The notes below the pieces were generated by a model that had not been told where the DNA came from, searched no databases, and worked only from the letters and a program-made list of their open reading frames with translations. From NCBI GenBank assembly GCA_023853785.1, contig JAJIRX010000804.1, forward strand, positions 26,812 to 90,811: a DNA stretch of 64,000 bases. Reading direction: 5' to 3'. Below, one piece after another: positions 13,301 to 24,673 of the stretch (positions are counted from its first letter, which is position 1; the number at the start of each line of letters is the position of its first letter). The DNA is from Psilocybe azurescens. Its lineage: Eukaryota > Basidiomycota > Agaricomycetes > Agaricales > Agrocybaceae. A program made the position numbers and the translations under genes.

Positions 13301-14056
13301 AAAGATCTTGACACCGCGCTTGAAGCTCTTGATACTATCATTATACAAGGCGAAGGTTCGCCAGGCCCATACGACGATCCAGATAAGATGGAGAAAGACC
13401 ACTATGACGTCTTCATGGATCTGAAAAACGGAGACGCGTCCTGGGATGTTTATCCCGTCATAGAAAATCCAGTCACGTCGGATTACTTCAAGTTCGATCG
13501 CAGAATATATCAGGTTATCATCACGTCTCTGGACTTCCTACAGAACTGCATACTGACGATACACTTCCTTGCAGGTATCATTGGCATTTGACGCCGTTTA
13601 TTGTTTCCTCCTCCGTACCATCGAAACCCTGTGGCATGTCGAAAAGGATAGTAGCAGACAGAATCTCGTTCTCAAAAACATGTACGGCATCATGATGGGC
13701 GTCCTCGCACCTCTCGCCAAGTTCCTAATCTCTCAGCCCATCGGCCAGAACGGCCAGCGCGCAGCGCCGTGTTTCGGGTATTATGAGTTCAAACAAGGAA
13801 TCTCAGAGCTCAAGCAGGTGCAGGACGAGATGCAGGCAGTCATCAACGCGTATTTGGATGTGACACGGGAAACCCCGACCAGGTCGCTGTTCATGATTAT
13901 GGCGGTATGTTGGAGACGCTACTTCCTATCCAGACGACGATCAATGGGTTGGTCGACCTCGAGAGCTTTGAGAAGCTTAATGTTGCGCAGACGAAGAAGG
14001 TCAAATTGTCTGGGGTTGAAAATCGTGGAGCGAAGGGATTTGCTAAAGGATGTTAG
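10340..14056 (+). CDS. LodA-like region fused to VioB-like ferritin-fold domain (iminophenyl-pyruvate dimer synthase type)
   Basis: Twelve exons were placed: 10340-10510, 10559-10688, 10736-10803, 10857-11412, 11466-11657, 11715-12066, 12117-12256, 12318-12713, 12772-12963, 13028-13111, 13179-13513 and 13575-14056, giving about 1,032 residues. Residues 10-20 (V-R-I-Y-P-P-I-G-F-A-R-V-G-N-S) are the hallmark opening of LodA-type amino-acid oxidases. The LodA C-terminal signature follows: G-A-P-L-Y-P-G-I-E near 435-443, L-P-W-Q-S-D-F-Y-M-C, then W-W-P-S-A-R-P-D at 490-497. From about residue 620 a ferritin-like domain begins (A-M-A-I-E-L-A-T-I-P-L-Y, then V-A-E-E-M-L-H at 671-677), as in VioB and RebD, which couple tryptophan-derived imines. 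Near 13867 the frame slips by one (a GGG that may have been GGGG), after which the natural C-terminus resumes and stops at 14056. The donor at 12964 was chosen because it alone keeps frame. The protein lacks a signal peptide. Confidence 0.85.
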
Positions 14057-14690
14057 AAACGAATAAATGTTGTAATGAATGTAATGAACACTGCTGAATC
14101 TTTATGTCTTTATACTCAGAGGCACTTGTGATGTTTGAGAACCCTGTAAGTTATGATTGCGGAATGGACTCATAACTGGGCTGAGCGATGAGGAGGGCAT
14201 CTGGTCCCCTGAGAGTCCGCCCCGAACTGTGCATCGGACGATATTCCAGACTGTTCGGCGGACTCACTCGCCCATAGCGTGAATAATACCGTAGTCTCTT
14301 CTCCGACTCACCCCCGATACGATCGCCATTCCCTACATGACAGCCTAATGTATCCAGCAGTGAAACTGTGGGGGTATCTGAACCCATCACCTCTAGATGC
14401 AAATGCACAAGCGTTTTAATCACTTGTTAGATCGGTGTCAAGTTATTGTTTGTTCAATTTTCCGTGCAACGTTTTGAAGAATGATAAGACCACCCATTGC
14501 TCAGTGCCGCTCACCCAACATCGCAGTTTGCACTATGCACAAGACAAGAGGGTCTTTGTCAAAATTTTCATGGGGTACCCGTGCATGTGCGGTCCGAACG
14601 ACAATAATCTTCAGGGGACAATACCCAAACATGAAGGACAACGCGACAAGATGGTCTAGTAGAGCTAGATTAACCCCATAGGGTTTATTT
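14057..14690. other. Intergenic, nothing recognised
   Basis: This is the 3' flank of the LodA/VioB-like gene. Short open frames on both strands show no motif. Homology with the 44.7-45.0 kb region starts at about 14690. Confidence 0.4.
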
Positions 14691-15690
14691 TCTAGATCGT
14701 CAGAATTTTGGAGCAGGCAGGAGTGAGACGTTACTGAATTGATTTTGAATTGATAACTATTGGTGTTCTGGGCCGAGTATACAGGGCAAACTGTTTAGGA
14801 CGACTATGAAGTCTTCTCGGGGATGGGGAAGTCCTTCCCTGTGACTGTCTTCTTGTAGCGGTCTGGGTTTCCCGCTATCATATAAGTCCACGGCCGCCCT
14901 AGGAAACATGTACTGGAGTAACGGGTGTGACGATCTGAGTGTTGTAACGTCGAACCCTGACTTGGTTCAGACTTATCTCGGGATAGATAGTCCAACGGTT
15001 GTGCCGTGTGCAATTCCGGCATGTTCCATTTTAGGCAGAAACGATACACTTCTTTCCCGTTGGGATCGCGCTCGCCATGTGAGTGTTTTTGGCTTGCGCG
15101 ATGGCTGATTCGTTGGACTTGTAGCAAGGAGGTGGCGGAACGTGGATCCCGAACATAGGGTTGGAGGGGGAGGGTCCGGCCGGTCACCGAAAAAAAAAGT
15201 TTGGCTATTTTTACCGCAGAATCATCGCGGATGAGCACCTAGGACTTCAAATTGTGCTTCGATAACAATTTCGGTGGTGCTGAAGGCGTTCCGGGCGCGT
15301 CAAATTTTCTGTAGATACCCGCAAATAATCATTGAGCTCTTTTTAGTTTCACATTGAATGTATCGACTTTCAATTTGTCTCGAAGAATTGGGTATGCTAC
15401 AGTTATAAATCTAGCTCTAGTGGCGCAAAGCGTCGCCGCACTGGTTTGTGAAGGTTTTATAATAGCATTAACTTACTAAATATACCGCCCATCTTGGAAA
15501 CATTCGAAAAATCATGCGAAAACATCTATTTACAGAAAAAAACATACTGCATTAGGCAGGTAAGGGGGAGGGGATACCAGGCAGGCCTGAAAAAAGATAT
15601 GAGTGTTGGTACATTGTCCACATTCCGCCACTCCTTGAGTTGTAGCCGGCTTTGAGAACGTGCTCTTGGACGAGATCAATGACTAGAGGT
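14690..15690 (-). pseudogene. Small stress-protein gene relic (copy 1), split by a MITE
   Basis: On the minus strand, fragments read V-I-D-L-V-Q-E-H-V-L-K-A-G (15690-15646), then after the inserted element N-E-S-A-I-A-Q-A-K (about 15120-15070), and finally V-T-G-K-D-F-P-I-P-E-K-T-S-stop near 14850-14810. This order (QEHVLxxGDQSNESAxxQAK ... TGKDFPI) characterises a small fungal protein of about 80-100 residues. Mushroom genomes often label it DNA-damage-responsive protein 48-like; its biochemical role is unknown. The gene is dead: a hAT-type MITE sits inside the coding sequence at 15125-15637 and other frames are lost. A second copy lies at 44.87-45.05 kb. Confidence 0.6.
15125..15637. mobile_element. 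hAT-type MITE, copy 1
   Basis: The 513-bp element has terminal inverted repeats: CAAGGAGGTGGCGGAACG at the left end and an imperfect complement (ending CACTCCTTG) at the right. The ends fit the hAT terminal consensus (YARNG). It is flanked by 8-bp near-duplicates acttgtag (15117-15124) and agttgtag (15638-15645), the hAT target size. The uninterrupted target sequence is visible at about 44.99 kb. No transposase is encoded. A relative lies at 37990-38450. Confidence 0.82.
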
Positions 15691-17201
15691 GGGGAGTGAG
15701 GGTGAAAAGTCACAAAAATATATCTTCGCCTCCTCGGAGCAACTTATCCGTTAGGTACTCCATTTCTCACGAAATAGCAAGACTGTAGTTCTTCTTGGGA
15801 GATGAGATGTTTCCTTTCAACAAATTTTATCTTTAGCACCTTGCTTTAATGTGGACTGAAAAAGTGGAGGAAATTGTATCTCAGGTCCCAAATTTTGTTC
15901 AACAGCCAATGATTTTGTAAGAGATCCTACAGGTCAGAAGTATAAATTATTGGTCAAAAAATGTCAGTTGCATCAGGTCAGTCATATTCACTGGGTCTGA
16001 ACTTTATGCACACCTGCTGATACCTTCTACAGCAATTCATTGGTGTACTTCTCTGTTCCTTTGGAGATACCAATAGGGATAAGATTTTGCACGGTGTCAT
16101 CATCTGAGGTGCTTACAACTTTTATATGGAAACTGAGTACAAAGTTTGCTAATTGAACAAATGGAGTATAGTCTGATCAGGTATGACAATTGTCATGAAT
16201 GCAATATTGACCAGAAACAACTTGGAAATTGATACCAATGTCCACAACCACAGTGTAGGAAGTGGAATAATAATGCAGGCATAAAGAAAAACTGGATCAA
16301 CTGGTAAATGTTTACTTTATATTTTCTGTGAGATAAATATTCAACACTTGTGCATCAGAATACTGAAAAGAGCTTTTACTGTCCGGGGGCGGATGGTAAT
16401 CTCTTCTATTTTGTCTGCTGGGAAATTCTCCAGCAAATGGGGGTTTCTGAGTGTGGGGCGACTGTAGTTATGTCCCGGAAGGATAACATGTACGAAAGAT
16501 GGAAGCGAAAAGCGGCAGGTGTGTAACAATGGACGAGAGAGAGCGAGTGAGGCGACAACGAGGTAGGTGAGCGAATTCTGAACAGGTTCTTTAGTTTAAC
16601 AATATGTACAAATTTGGGCAGCGAGCGATACAGCGGACAGCGAATATACAGAGATTTCTTGGTTTGAAATGTTTGCAGGGTTGAGTGGTACGTGTGTGAA
16701 GAGAAATGATATTTCTTTTGGGGGAAAATCCAGTCCTGAAACATATGAAAGTAATCTACTTAAATATGTTTTGCTACATTAAAATTTTACCTGCTTGGTC
16801 CTTTCCAAGCCTCTACTGTCTCCCGGTTGGGTGCTTGTCACGGTTGTCGGTAAAATGATTAGCTTCATCAGATAGGCACTTCATATTGTAATTTGTCTTC
16901 AGGCAGGTGCAGAAGTGCTGAATTGGGGTTGAGTTTGTCATAGGCGGATGTGGAAGTCTGGTCTTGTTGCCTAAAGTCTTCTGCGTCATTGCTGTTTGTT
17001 TGCTGTGTTCCGTGCTGAGACGGAACAGGAGTTCCACAATACAAGTGAGTCATATGTACAATCATATGACATTGTCCATCATGTGATCAGGATGTTTTAT
17101 GTAAGAAAACAAAAGAAAACAAAAAGAAAAGAAAAGCAAAAGAAAAATAAGATGTTTGTAACACAGAGCCCTCTTGGTTAAATCAATAGATACATTCCAG
17201 T
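15646..17201. other. AT-rich intergenic sequence, CpG-poor
   Basis: No gene was recognised. Beyond the first 45 bases (stress-protein relic), the stretch is AT rich with few CpG dinucleotides. A minus-strand open frame at 16406-16744 (112 codons) has no motif and atypical composition, so it was not called. Confidence 0.4.
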
Positions 17202-17203
17202 TA

Positions 17204-17844
17204 AGGTAAGTGTCATCCATTTTTGATAATCATCATGTGATCAGTGTGGCAGATCCTGAAAAGGAAGGTGAGGTGGCAATTAGACATCAAATGCAAATTT
17301 AAGAAATTGGTATAAATTTTAATAAATGTGCTTTCCACAAAGTGTAGAGATTATGAAAAAACATGCCCACATAAAATTTGGTTAAAAAATACAGTGATTT
17401 ATCTGAGTTATTTTAAAAAAATACTGGTGCACCCATCTGATGCACATATTGCATCTCTATATCTGTTTATTCTTTCATATATTACTCTCATTTATCTACA
17501 TGACCCAACAAAATATCAAAATGTTATCAGTAGTCAATCATGGGAGATTCTGAGAGGCAGAGTGGGAGTGGAAAGAAGCATTATTGAATCAATCTGTTGT
17601 GATCTTTGATCAAACATTGATTGACCTTCTTTGGCAAATAGCTCACATGGTTTGCACAGATTACTATAAAATTTTCAGATACTATTTAAAAAATCTATTA
17701 CTATCATTTGTGAAAGCAGATTTCTATTTTTCAAGCCAAATATTTCATAAATTCACATTTACTGCATTTTTTGTGAGCACCTTCCATTTTTGGGAGTCTT
17801 TGTCACATCTTGTGACATCTGTCAAAAATGGATGACACCTACCT
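17204..17844. mobile_element. TA-flanked MITE (mariner-like)
   Basis: Near-perfect terminal inverted repeats of about 25 bp, AGGTAAGTGTCATCCATTTT at the left and its complement with one or two changes at the right (GGATGACACCTACCT), are each bordered by TA. Weaker inverted similarity continues inward for about 90 bp. No transposase frame is present. The TA duplication and short size suggest a Tc1/mariner-mobilised non-autonomous element. The interior lacks CpG. Confidence 0.75.
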
Positions 17845-17846
17845 TA

Positions 17847-18186
17847 GATCAGTAGTTCAAAACCAGGGTTAAATTAGTAGTTATTAAAGGGAATTAAATC
17901 AAAGACTACAGAGGGTAGAAACATATTTTACTACTCTATTATTGAGATATGCCATACTGACTTTTGTGGATGATTATTTGCACTCAGAAAGTCCATTAGA
18001 TAATTTTCTGAGCTGCATATACCAAACTGACCATTCTGTTGATAGCCAACCAGTATAATCATTAATTCCCCCACTTCTGCTATACAGTTATTTATTTTAC
18101 TTCCTCCCAAGAAACATGAACTCAAAGCCTATTTTCTATAATTCTTTTGACTTAGAGTGCATTCTCACTCATATGAGTTAGATTCA
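17847..18186. repeat. Left flank of repeat family R1, CpG-decayed copy
   Basis: Sequence at about 18000-18186 matches 24480-24640 and 51880-52015. CG pairs in those copies are mostly TG or CA here. It forms the left half of an R1 copy that was split by the element at 18187-20127. Confidence 0.65.
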
Positions 18187-20127
18187 GGCAAAGAAAAATG
18201 TCTGTGCTGGCCAGTGCATATCAGTGCACCTTTGCACTGACATGCACTGATACAATTTCTGAGAATATGTTTTATTTGTGATATATGGAAGAATTTTTAA
18301 CTTAGTACTATAGAATAATGTAATAAGCATGTATAGAGGTATTTCTATAGCCACTACATAGTTTGGTGATTTTGATGGCTGTGTTGTGATTAAAAAATTA
18401 TGGGAATGGTCAAAAATTGTTGAATTGACAACTAGTGGCTTCTTCATAGACCAAGGCTTGAATGTCTAAGAGATATAAAAGAAGGAATGTGCTTTATTAG
18501 TGTTTTAATCTTTTAAAAATGAGCATACTGTCTCTGACTGAAGCACTACAGCACATGTAAGTTCTGATCAGCTGTGTTTTGTCAAACTCATGCACAAGCT
18601 GTAGAAATGCTATGTACACCATAGCACAACTATTAATAAAGTCTAAAAGTCATATCTAGCTTGATAAAATTGTCAGGAAGTGATATAATATACTCATATC
18701 ACGATTGAGAGAGCTGAACCATAATTGATAACAACTCAAATGAGCCCACATAATCAATCCAACAAACATTAGTTAGTTAGTTTCTTAGTTAGCAGTAGGA
18801 AATATGTCATATAAGTCATAATAGCAATACAACTGCAAAAATCTCTCATCAACTCAACCCCACACTCAAGTTAACACCTAATGATTTGGACTTGCACAGA
18901 CTTAACATGAACTTACATCACTTGCACTGGCATGCACTGACAACAACTGACCTGCACTGACAATGCACTGACCAAGCATTGACATAGGAATTAGTAAGGA
19001 GATGAACTAATACTTAATTTAGGAATTGACAAGCCAAAGAGGGTTGGAATTTGCATCACAAATATCCTGGAGTCCTGCACTTTCAACCTCATTCTCCTTT
19101 CTGCGCATAGTCAGTTATTCATTCAGTGTTAATAGATGGGCCAATTGATAGGTACAAAAGTCAAACACTGTTATTTTGCTTTGCATAGAAAAAAATATAG
19201 GGCTTTGCTAAGCATGTGTATGCATACAAGTTTTCACAACTACGAAGAAGGAGGATGCACCGGCCCAAATTAATATTGAATCTTACATCCCATTATACAA
19301 TATATCAGGTCAGTGTAATTTTTCTCTGTCCATCTCCGTGTTCAATGGCTTGAAATTCAATTTGTGCTGAGGTTGCTGGAAACAAACATTGGGGTCTGGA
19401 TGTTGGAAACCATCAGGATGACTGGATCCTTTATGAGGACCCACCTGATGAATGGAATGGTGGGGATAGAGATGGACTTATGGATGAAACTGAGCTAATG
19501 GTGAGTGTATTACTATTTCTCAGATTTTTAATTTATGTATCTAACCATCTCAATTGCAAAGCGTGGCAGTAATTATGTTTAATTTCCTATGGGGCCCTCC
19601 CAAAGAACCTGCACAATCTTGTCCCAGGTCAAGGCCTATTCAAAATAGACAAAATAGTCCTATATTTAATTTATTTTGAGTACAAATGTCAATTCCCTGT
19701 ACTCGTGTGTGCATAAGCGCTCATTCACAAGGTTATCGCTTTTGGCACAGCCACTAAGGGCGGTCGGTAAAATGTTATATGTAATGTAGCACCTTCAGCA
19801 AATAAGGTGTGCCCATTTTTTATTCGTATTCATATACTATGCTACTCTAAAAATTTTAATGTTGCTTCAGTTTGTCTTAGATATCTAAGCCTCAGCCTAC
19901 AGACAATACTTAAGTAGTGGAGTGGATCCCTTTGAGGTATTTCCCACACTCAGCACACAACCGCTGGGCCGATTAGCTCTCCAGATGTACGTCAATCACA
20001 GTTGTATTATCTATCCGACATTGCACTGACACCTATTATACATAAGAAGGATTGCACTGACATGAGTCTGGTAAGCACTGCCTTTGCACTGACATGCACG
20101 GACATGCACGGACATTTTTGTGTGCCC
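18187..20127. mobile_element. 1.94-kb TIR element with TGCACTGACA subterminal repeats
   Basis: The ends are inverted repeats: GGCAAAGAAAAATGTCTGTG on the left against the complement of a right end finishing CACGGACATTTTTGTGTGCCC. A 10-bp duplication GTTAGATTCA abuts both sides (18177-18186 and 20128-20137). Clusters of TGCACTGACA decamers lie just inside both ends (18211-18255, 20020-20110) and at 18915-18985. Empty-site versions of the target occur at about 24.64 kb, 46.80 kb and 52.02 kb, which proves insertion. Interior bases 19375-19500 keep a 42-codon acidic Trp/Asp-rich frame ending at a GT, perhaps a transposase relic. The subterminal decamers resemble large cut-and-paste families of mushrooms (KDZ or similar), but the superfamily is not proven. 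Confidence 0.82.
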
Positions 20128-22480
20128 GTTAGATTCAGAGCGATCCTGATCGCATATCAGCTTGTATTTTGATTTTTGCGGATTATTCATGTGATTTCTA
20201 CGATGGGGATTCAGACCGTATGGCGCAAGGTTCAGATCGCGAGCATTCCGTACCGAAGTAGTGTCGTGATATTGACCAATGTCGTGCATGTTCTCTTTTT
20301 TGTACTCAGACACATTATCAGGGAAAAATTTTTACCGGCCAAAATGGTGGAAAGTGGCGAGAATCTCATCCATGACTCTATCCTTAACTGATTCACATTG
20401 TGGATCGTCCACGTCTCCGCAACTCTCGCAGCCGCTGAGTGAATAGGATTGTTAATCCACTCTGCACGTGTTTTCTCTAAGTACGAATGCTATTTTTGCA
20501 GAGGAGCAGCGATCTCTATTTGGGGATCTCAAACAGAACAGAGATACAAAAGTTGATCATCTAATAGTGACTTACCTGATAGACCTGACGAACGTTGTAT
20601 GGCTCATCTAACCACTGTACATGCAGTCTGAACAAATTTTCGGAGTCAGATTGAGACGTTAATATATATTCACATAACTGAAATTTATGATAGCGAAAGA
20701 AACATTTCATCTAGATCCTGAATGTTCCCTTTATTGATGCTCATCTATGTGGGGTTCGTAGCTCCTTATAGAAATAAATAATTATATACGGGAATTTGCG
20801 GAGACAGTAAGTCAATTTGACACCAGGATGCCCGAGTTGTCCTTAAGGCGTCAGGGCGTGCTTGTGTTGGTGGATTCGAAAGATTGAACACATGAGTAAT
20901 CATTGGAGATACAAATATACGTGAGAATATTTGGATTGCTGTGGAGTTAAAGAATAAATTACCAATTTTTTGGATTATTTGCTCTTGGTAGCAATGATGG
21001 AGGAGGGCGAAAAGGATGTGGAGGATCGTTAGAAATTTCTGACCTGGCTTTTGAGGGACTTGTGGTATGATGAATTGGCGAAGATGTGACATCATCGACA
21101 CTGACCCTAACACTGGCGACCTAAGTGAAAGCAAACTTCTCCTAAACCCAAGTATTAGATATACAGCAAAGTGGGAACGTGTAGAGACTCTAAAGGCGGT
21201 TGCTGCATATAATAATCTTCTCGTGAAAGGCGGTATGCGCATACAAGGACCGGCGTACATGGTCTTGCCTGAAATCGCTCCGTAGGGTGGCGAGAGATCG
21301 TGGAAAGTAGTAGTTTCAGAGAGCAGTTGACCGATCTCTGGAAATCAGATCGTTTGTTTGGTATGGAAGCTGCCATCCACTGGTTCAAGTTCGCATTCAT
21401 GTGTAAAACCGCAAACATACATACTTCGATTAGAGAGGTAATGTGGTATGAAAAGCTAACTCACTTGAAATTTGATTCTACAGTTGAACCAAAATTCCAC
21501 TGACAACTCCCATATCATTGAAGGTATATACCGAGTATATGCGTATAGATTAATACAGCTATTTCACCTGCAAAATTACAATGATTTATCAGTATCATAT
21601 TCATTACGAGTGTGAAAGGTGACCAGGGTATGCAAACTGTGGGCCAGAGACAGAAGAAGACTTCAAAAAATGACAAAATGTGGATCTGCCAAGCCAGAAA
21701 CATGAAAAAAGAATTGACTAATTGTGGGCCCGACCGAATTTGGACCCAAATGCCAATAGAGTTTGACGGGAGTGATTACCAACATGGTCCATCTCCTTCC
21801 ATTTTTGGACACCGTTTCACCCCGCCAAAGTGATGGAAGATCGCATGAGTGGCGGAACCTCATCCGTGTCTATTTTTAACTGGTTTACATTGTGCGCCTT
21901 TCCGCACCTCTCGCAGCCGCTGAGTGAATAATATTGTTAATCCACGCGGCACATATTCTCTCCAAATATGACTGCTATTTTTACGGAGGAACCGCCATCA
22001 CTATTCAGGAATCTCGAACGGGAAATGAGATATAAGACTTGACCCTCTAATGTTGAGTTACCGGATAGATCTGACGAACGTTGTATGGCTCATTCAACCA
22101 CTGTATATACAGTCTGAAGAAAAATTGCAGACTCAGATTGAGACGCCCATATAGATATTCACTCTATGTTTCCTATAACTGAAGTCTATGATAGCGAAAG
22201 GAACGTTTCACTAAGATTCTGAAATAATATTCCTTTTATTGGCGCTCATCTGTGTGGGGTTGGTAGCTCCTTATAGCAATAATTGTGCACGGGCATTTGC
22301 GGAGACAGGAAGTCAACTTTGACACCAGGACGCCCGAGTTGTCCATTAGGCGTCAGGGCGCGCTTGTGTTGGTGAATTTGAAAGACTGGGTACATGAGTA
22401 GTCATTGGAGACACAAATCCACGGAAGAATATCTGGACTCCTACGGAGTTGGAAAATAAATTACAAAATATTTATATTAT
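20128..22480 (-). repeat. R1 repeat units with decayed minus-strand gene
   Basis: Two copies of a unit also present at 46.80-47.75 kb: 20.13-20.99 and 21.83-22.50. On the minus strand each keeps a conserved exon reading H-V-Q-W-L-D-E-P-Y-N-V-R-Q (about 20570-20630, 22070-22120, 47310-47360) followed by a GT donor. Downstream is a Cys-rich segment (S-G-C-E-R-C-G-D-V-D-D-P-Q-C-E in the 47-kb copy) and a tail ending H-M-N-N-P-Q. Stops and frame changes occur in every copy. No family was recognised. The 20.13-20.99 unit includes the upstream region of the secreted protein gene but not the gene itself; sequence at 21.0-21.8 is unique. Confidence 0.55.
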
Positions 22481-22500
22481 TCTTGTAGATAGCATTCAGG

Positions 22501-22507
22501 TATAAAA
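22501..22507 (+). promoter_or_regulatory. TATA box of secreted-protein gene 1
   Basis: TATAAAA lies 79 bp before the ATG at 22580. The same box and spacing are kept in the second copy (47745 to 47824), which supports a functional core promoter. Confidence 0.7.
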
Positions 22508-22579
22508 ACCCTCGAGAATCACCGTTACTTCCCATCTTTCAAGCAACACAAAGCCTGACAAGAAACCACAACCACTATA

Positions 22580-22981
22580 ATGCAATTCATCATAGTCGCC
22601 GCTTTCACTATCTGCGCTGTAGCCAGCCACGCAATGGGTGCCCTCGTCGCATTCAATGTCGCACCCTTGGGTACATGTAAGCTCTCTCCAACTCCATCAC
22701 CTTTTTCCTTCTTACTATAACGCTATGATCTTTCATTCACAGCCTGCGGAGATGGAACCACAATCTCCTGTAATCTCAGCCCAGGTCAATCCTGCAAAGG
22801 CAACTTCAACCCCAAGCAAGCCTCCGTCGTCGTCACCCACGCTCTGGGTAACTGCCATGTTAGTTTGTACCCTCAGAATAACCAACAGGGAGGGGTCATC
22901 CAAAGGCTCGACACTGACACGACTGGGACATGCGTCTTCACCTCCGTCGCGGAGTACCAAAGCTACGGGATCTTCTGTTGA
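22580..22981 (+). CDS. Small secreted cysteine-rich protein, copy 1
   Basis: Two exons, 22580-22676 and 22743-22981, with a 66-bp GTAAGC...CACAG intron, encode 111 residues. Residues 1-20 form a typical signal peptide (M-Q-F-I-I-V-A-A-F-T-I-C-A-V-A-S-H-A). The mature part has six cysteines (C-G-D-G-T-T-I-S-C, Q-S-C, G-N-C-H-V, G-T-C-V-F and a C-terminal F-C), enough for three disulfides, and no transmembrane segment. The ending G-I-F-C-stop is unusual in placing a Cys at the very C-terminus. The function is unknown; such proteins in mushrooms include effectors and developmentally regulated secreted proteins. A second copy at 47.8 kb differs by three or four residues, so both look under constraint. 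Confidence 0.8.
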
Positions 22982-24140
22982 AGGATCGGAAGTCGTGGAT
23001 TGGAATTAGAAAGTCGGTATATGTGAAGGATGGAGTGTATAATTTCCAGCACTATTTTTGGGCGATTAGTTAGAAAGCGACACCCCACTTCCTAGAAGTA
23101 GTCCTTGTCAATATCAGGCTCACCGGCTACAATATTTTCTTTGAAACAGTGAATAATGCCCAGTTAGTATTCAGATATATATGTTGAATTAAGCCTATAA
23201 GTTATCACAAACTCAGCTGAGAAGAAACCAGAAGAAACTCCACATGATGTGTGCATAAGTCATAAATGTATCATGTTATAGCCACCTTCTGAGCCCTAGC
23301 ATACAGATATGACTCGCCGAATGAAGTCTTTTCTTTGTGTTCGAGATTTCATATACAATACAATTCGATTGGTTAAGTACATTTATACCTATTTTGGAGA
23401 CGGGCAATGGAGTAGGCCTGCCCTATCAGCTCGTGTCTGGAAAGACTCGCGGAATGATCGTCGAGCAGCCACGCTGTGCCACTCATTGGTACACACTCAG
23501 AGCATGAATCCTCAGTGAGCCTTTTATCCAATTGGTATCCAAATGCAATTGTATGAGGCACTCGTATGACGCTATTAGCAGCTTACTTAAGGAGATAACG
23601 TGGAGGGTTATGAAGCAGCCAAACTTCGTGATTGGGCACAGAGAAGAAAGAAATACACATACTTAGATTAAAAGCCTGGCGTCACCAGGCTCACTGAGAG
23701 TCACGCGGAGAATGACAGGACCACTATATATCGATAGAACGACTGACTGGTTACAGGTGGTACGGTTCATAAAAAGAGAAGTCGGTGTCGAAGGAAAAGG
23801 GTTGGGGATCGTGGTCACGTGTACGTAAATGTCGGTGATAAGATAATGTGGAAGGGCTGTGGTAGGACTGGGGTGCCAGGCTTACATAGATGTTGCCATT
23901 GACTTTGACAATGAAACATTGGAACAAGAATCCTGTTATCAAGAATACTTTGTAGCTTCCCGGAAATTCAAAATGTGCTACAACAGTATGAATTGGAATA
24001 ACAATGTACATGCACAAACTGCAGCGAGCAGATTAAAAATACTTGACAGATACTATCACATTATCGAATAGATCTGTCAGCTGACGTAACTGATTTCAGA
24101 GATAAGCCTATAAACCCAAGCTGCAACGAGTCAACGACCT
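22982..24140. other. Downstream flank of secreted-protein gene 1; duplicated then unique
   Basis: Up to about 23475 this matches 48225-48655. From about 23480 to 23985 it is unique to this copy; the corresponding place in the other copy holds a P450 gene. From 23985 on it matches 51390 onward. No gene was recognised. Confidence 0.55.
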
Positions 24141-24449
24141 ATGCCTTCCTTCCTCCGTCTGGAACATCCTCTCAAGCCCAGCCGTAAAGCAAATCACCGC
24201 TTCCTCGAATTCCTTCTTGATAAGGATGACTGGCAAGGTTCTGTGCTGGTATATATCTTCCATGTTTGATTATTGCCATTATATTCTGGACTAACACCAG
24301 GACTGTTTTTATTCTGTGATGCCAACCTACATTGCATCGATTATGTAAACGTAGATGGCCCACCTTTTCTGTATTTATTTCGTCGGAGTGTGTGGTTCTC
24401 CTCTACCTTTTCCAGCTGGAGGACAAGGGATGGGTTGTCGAATTAACGA
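24141..24449 (+). CDS. Hypothetical protein, possible two-exon gene
   Basis: Met at 24141 opens a basic frame containing L-K-P-S-R-K-A-N-H-R-F-L and D-W-Q-G-S-V-L. It may splice at 24249 (GTATAT...CACCAG) to a hydrophobic continuation G-L-F-L-F-C-D-A-N that ends at a stop near 24449. The other copy of this segment (about 51530-51830) preserves K-A-N-R-R-F and D-W-Q-G-S but is otherwise degraded. No family was recognised. Conservation of the fragment between copies is the only support. Confidence 0.3.
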
Positions 24450-24673
24450 AGATCCATGGTATTCTTTGACAACCAGCTCGTGCTCATTGCTTGCCTTGTT
24501 TCGATGGGTATAATTATCAATTTCCCAACTTCCCCTATCCAGTCATTTCTTTAGTATTTTCTCCCAAGAAACACATGTTAAAAACCTACTTCCGACTATT
24601 GCTTCGACTGAGAGTATGTGCTCGCTCATATGAGTTAAACTGAGAGCGGCACTCTTCTCCAGGGCGATCCTGG

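Noticed and set aside
16406..16744. 112-codon minus-strand frame
   Set aside because: No motif, AT-rich decayed context, no paralogue.
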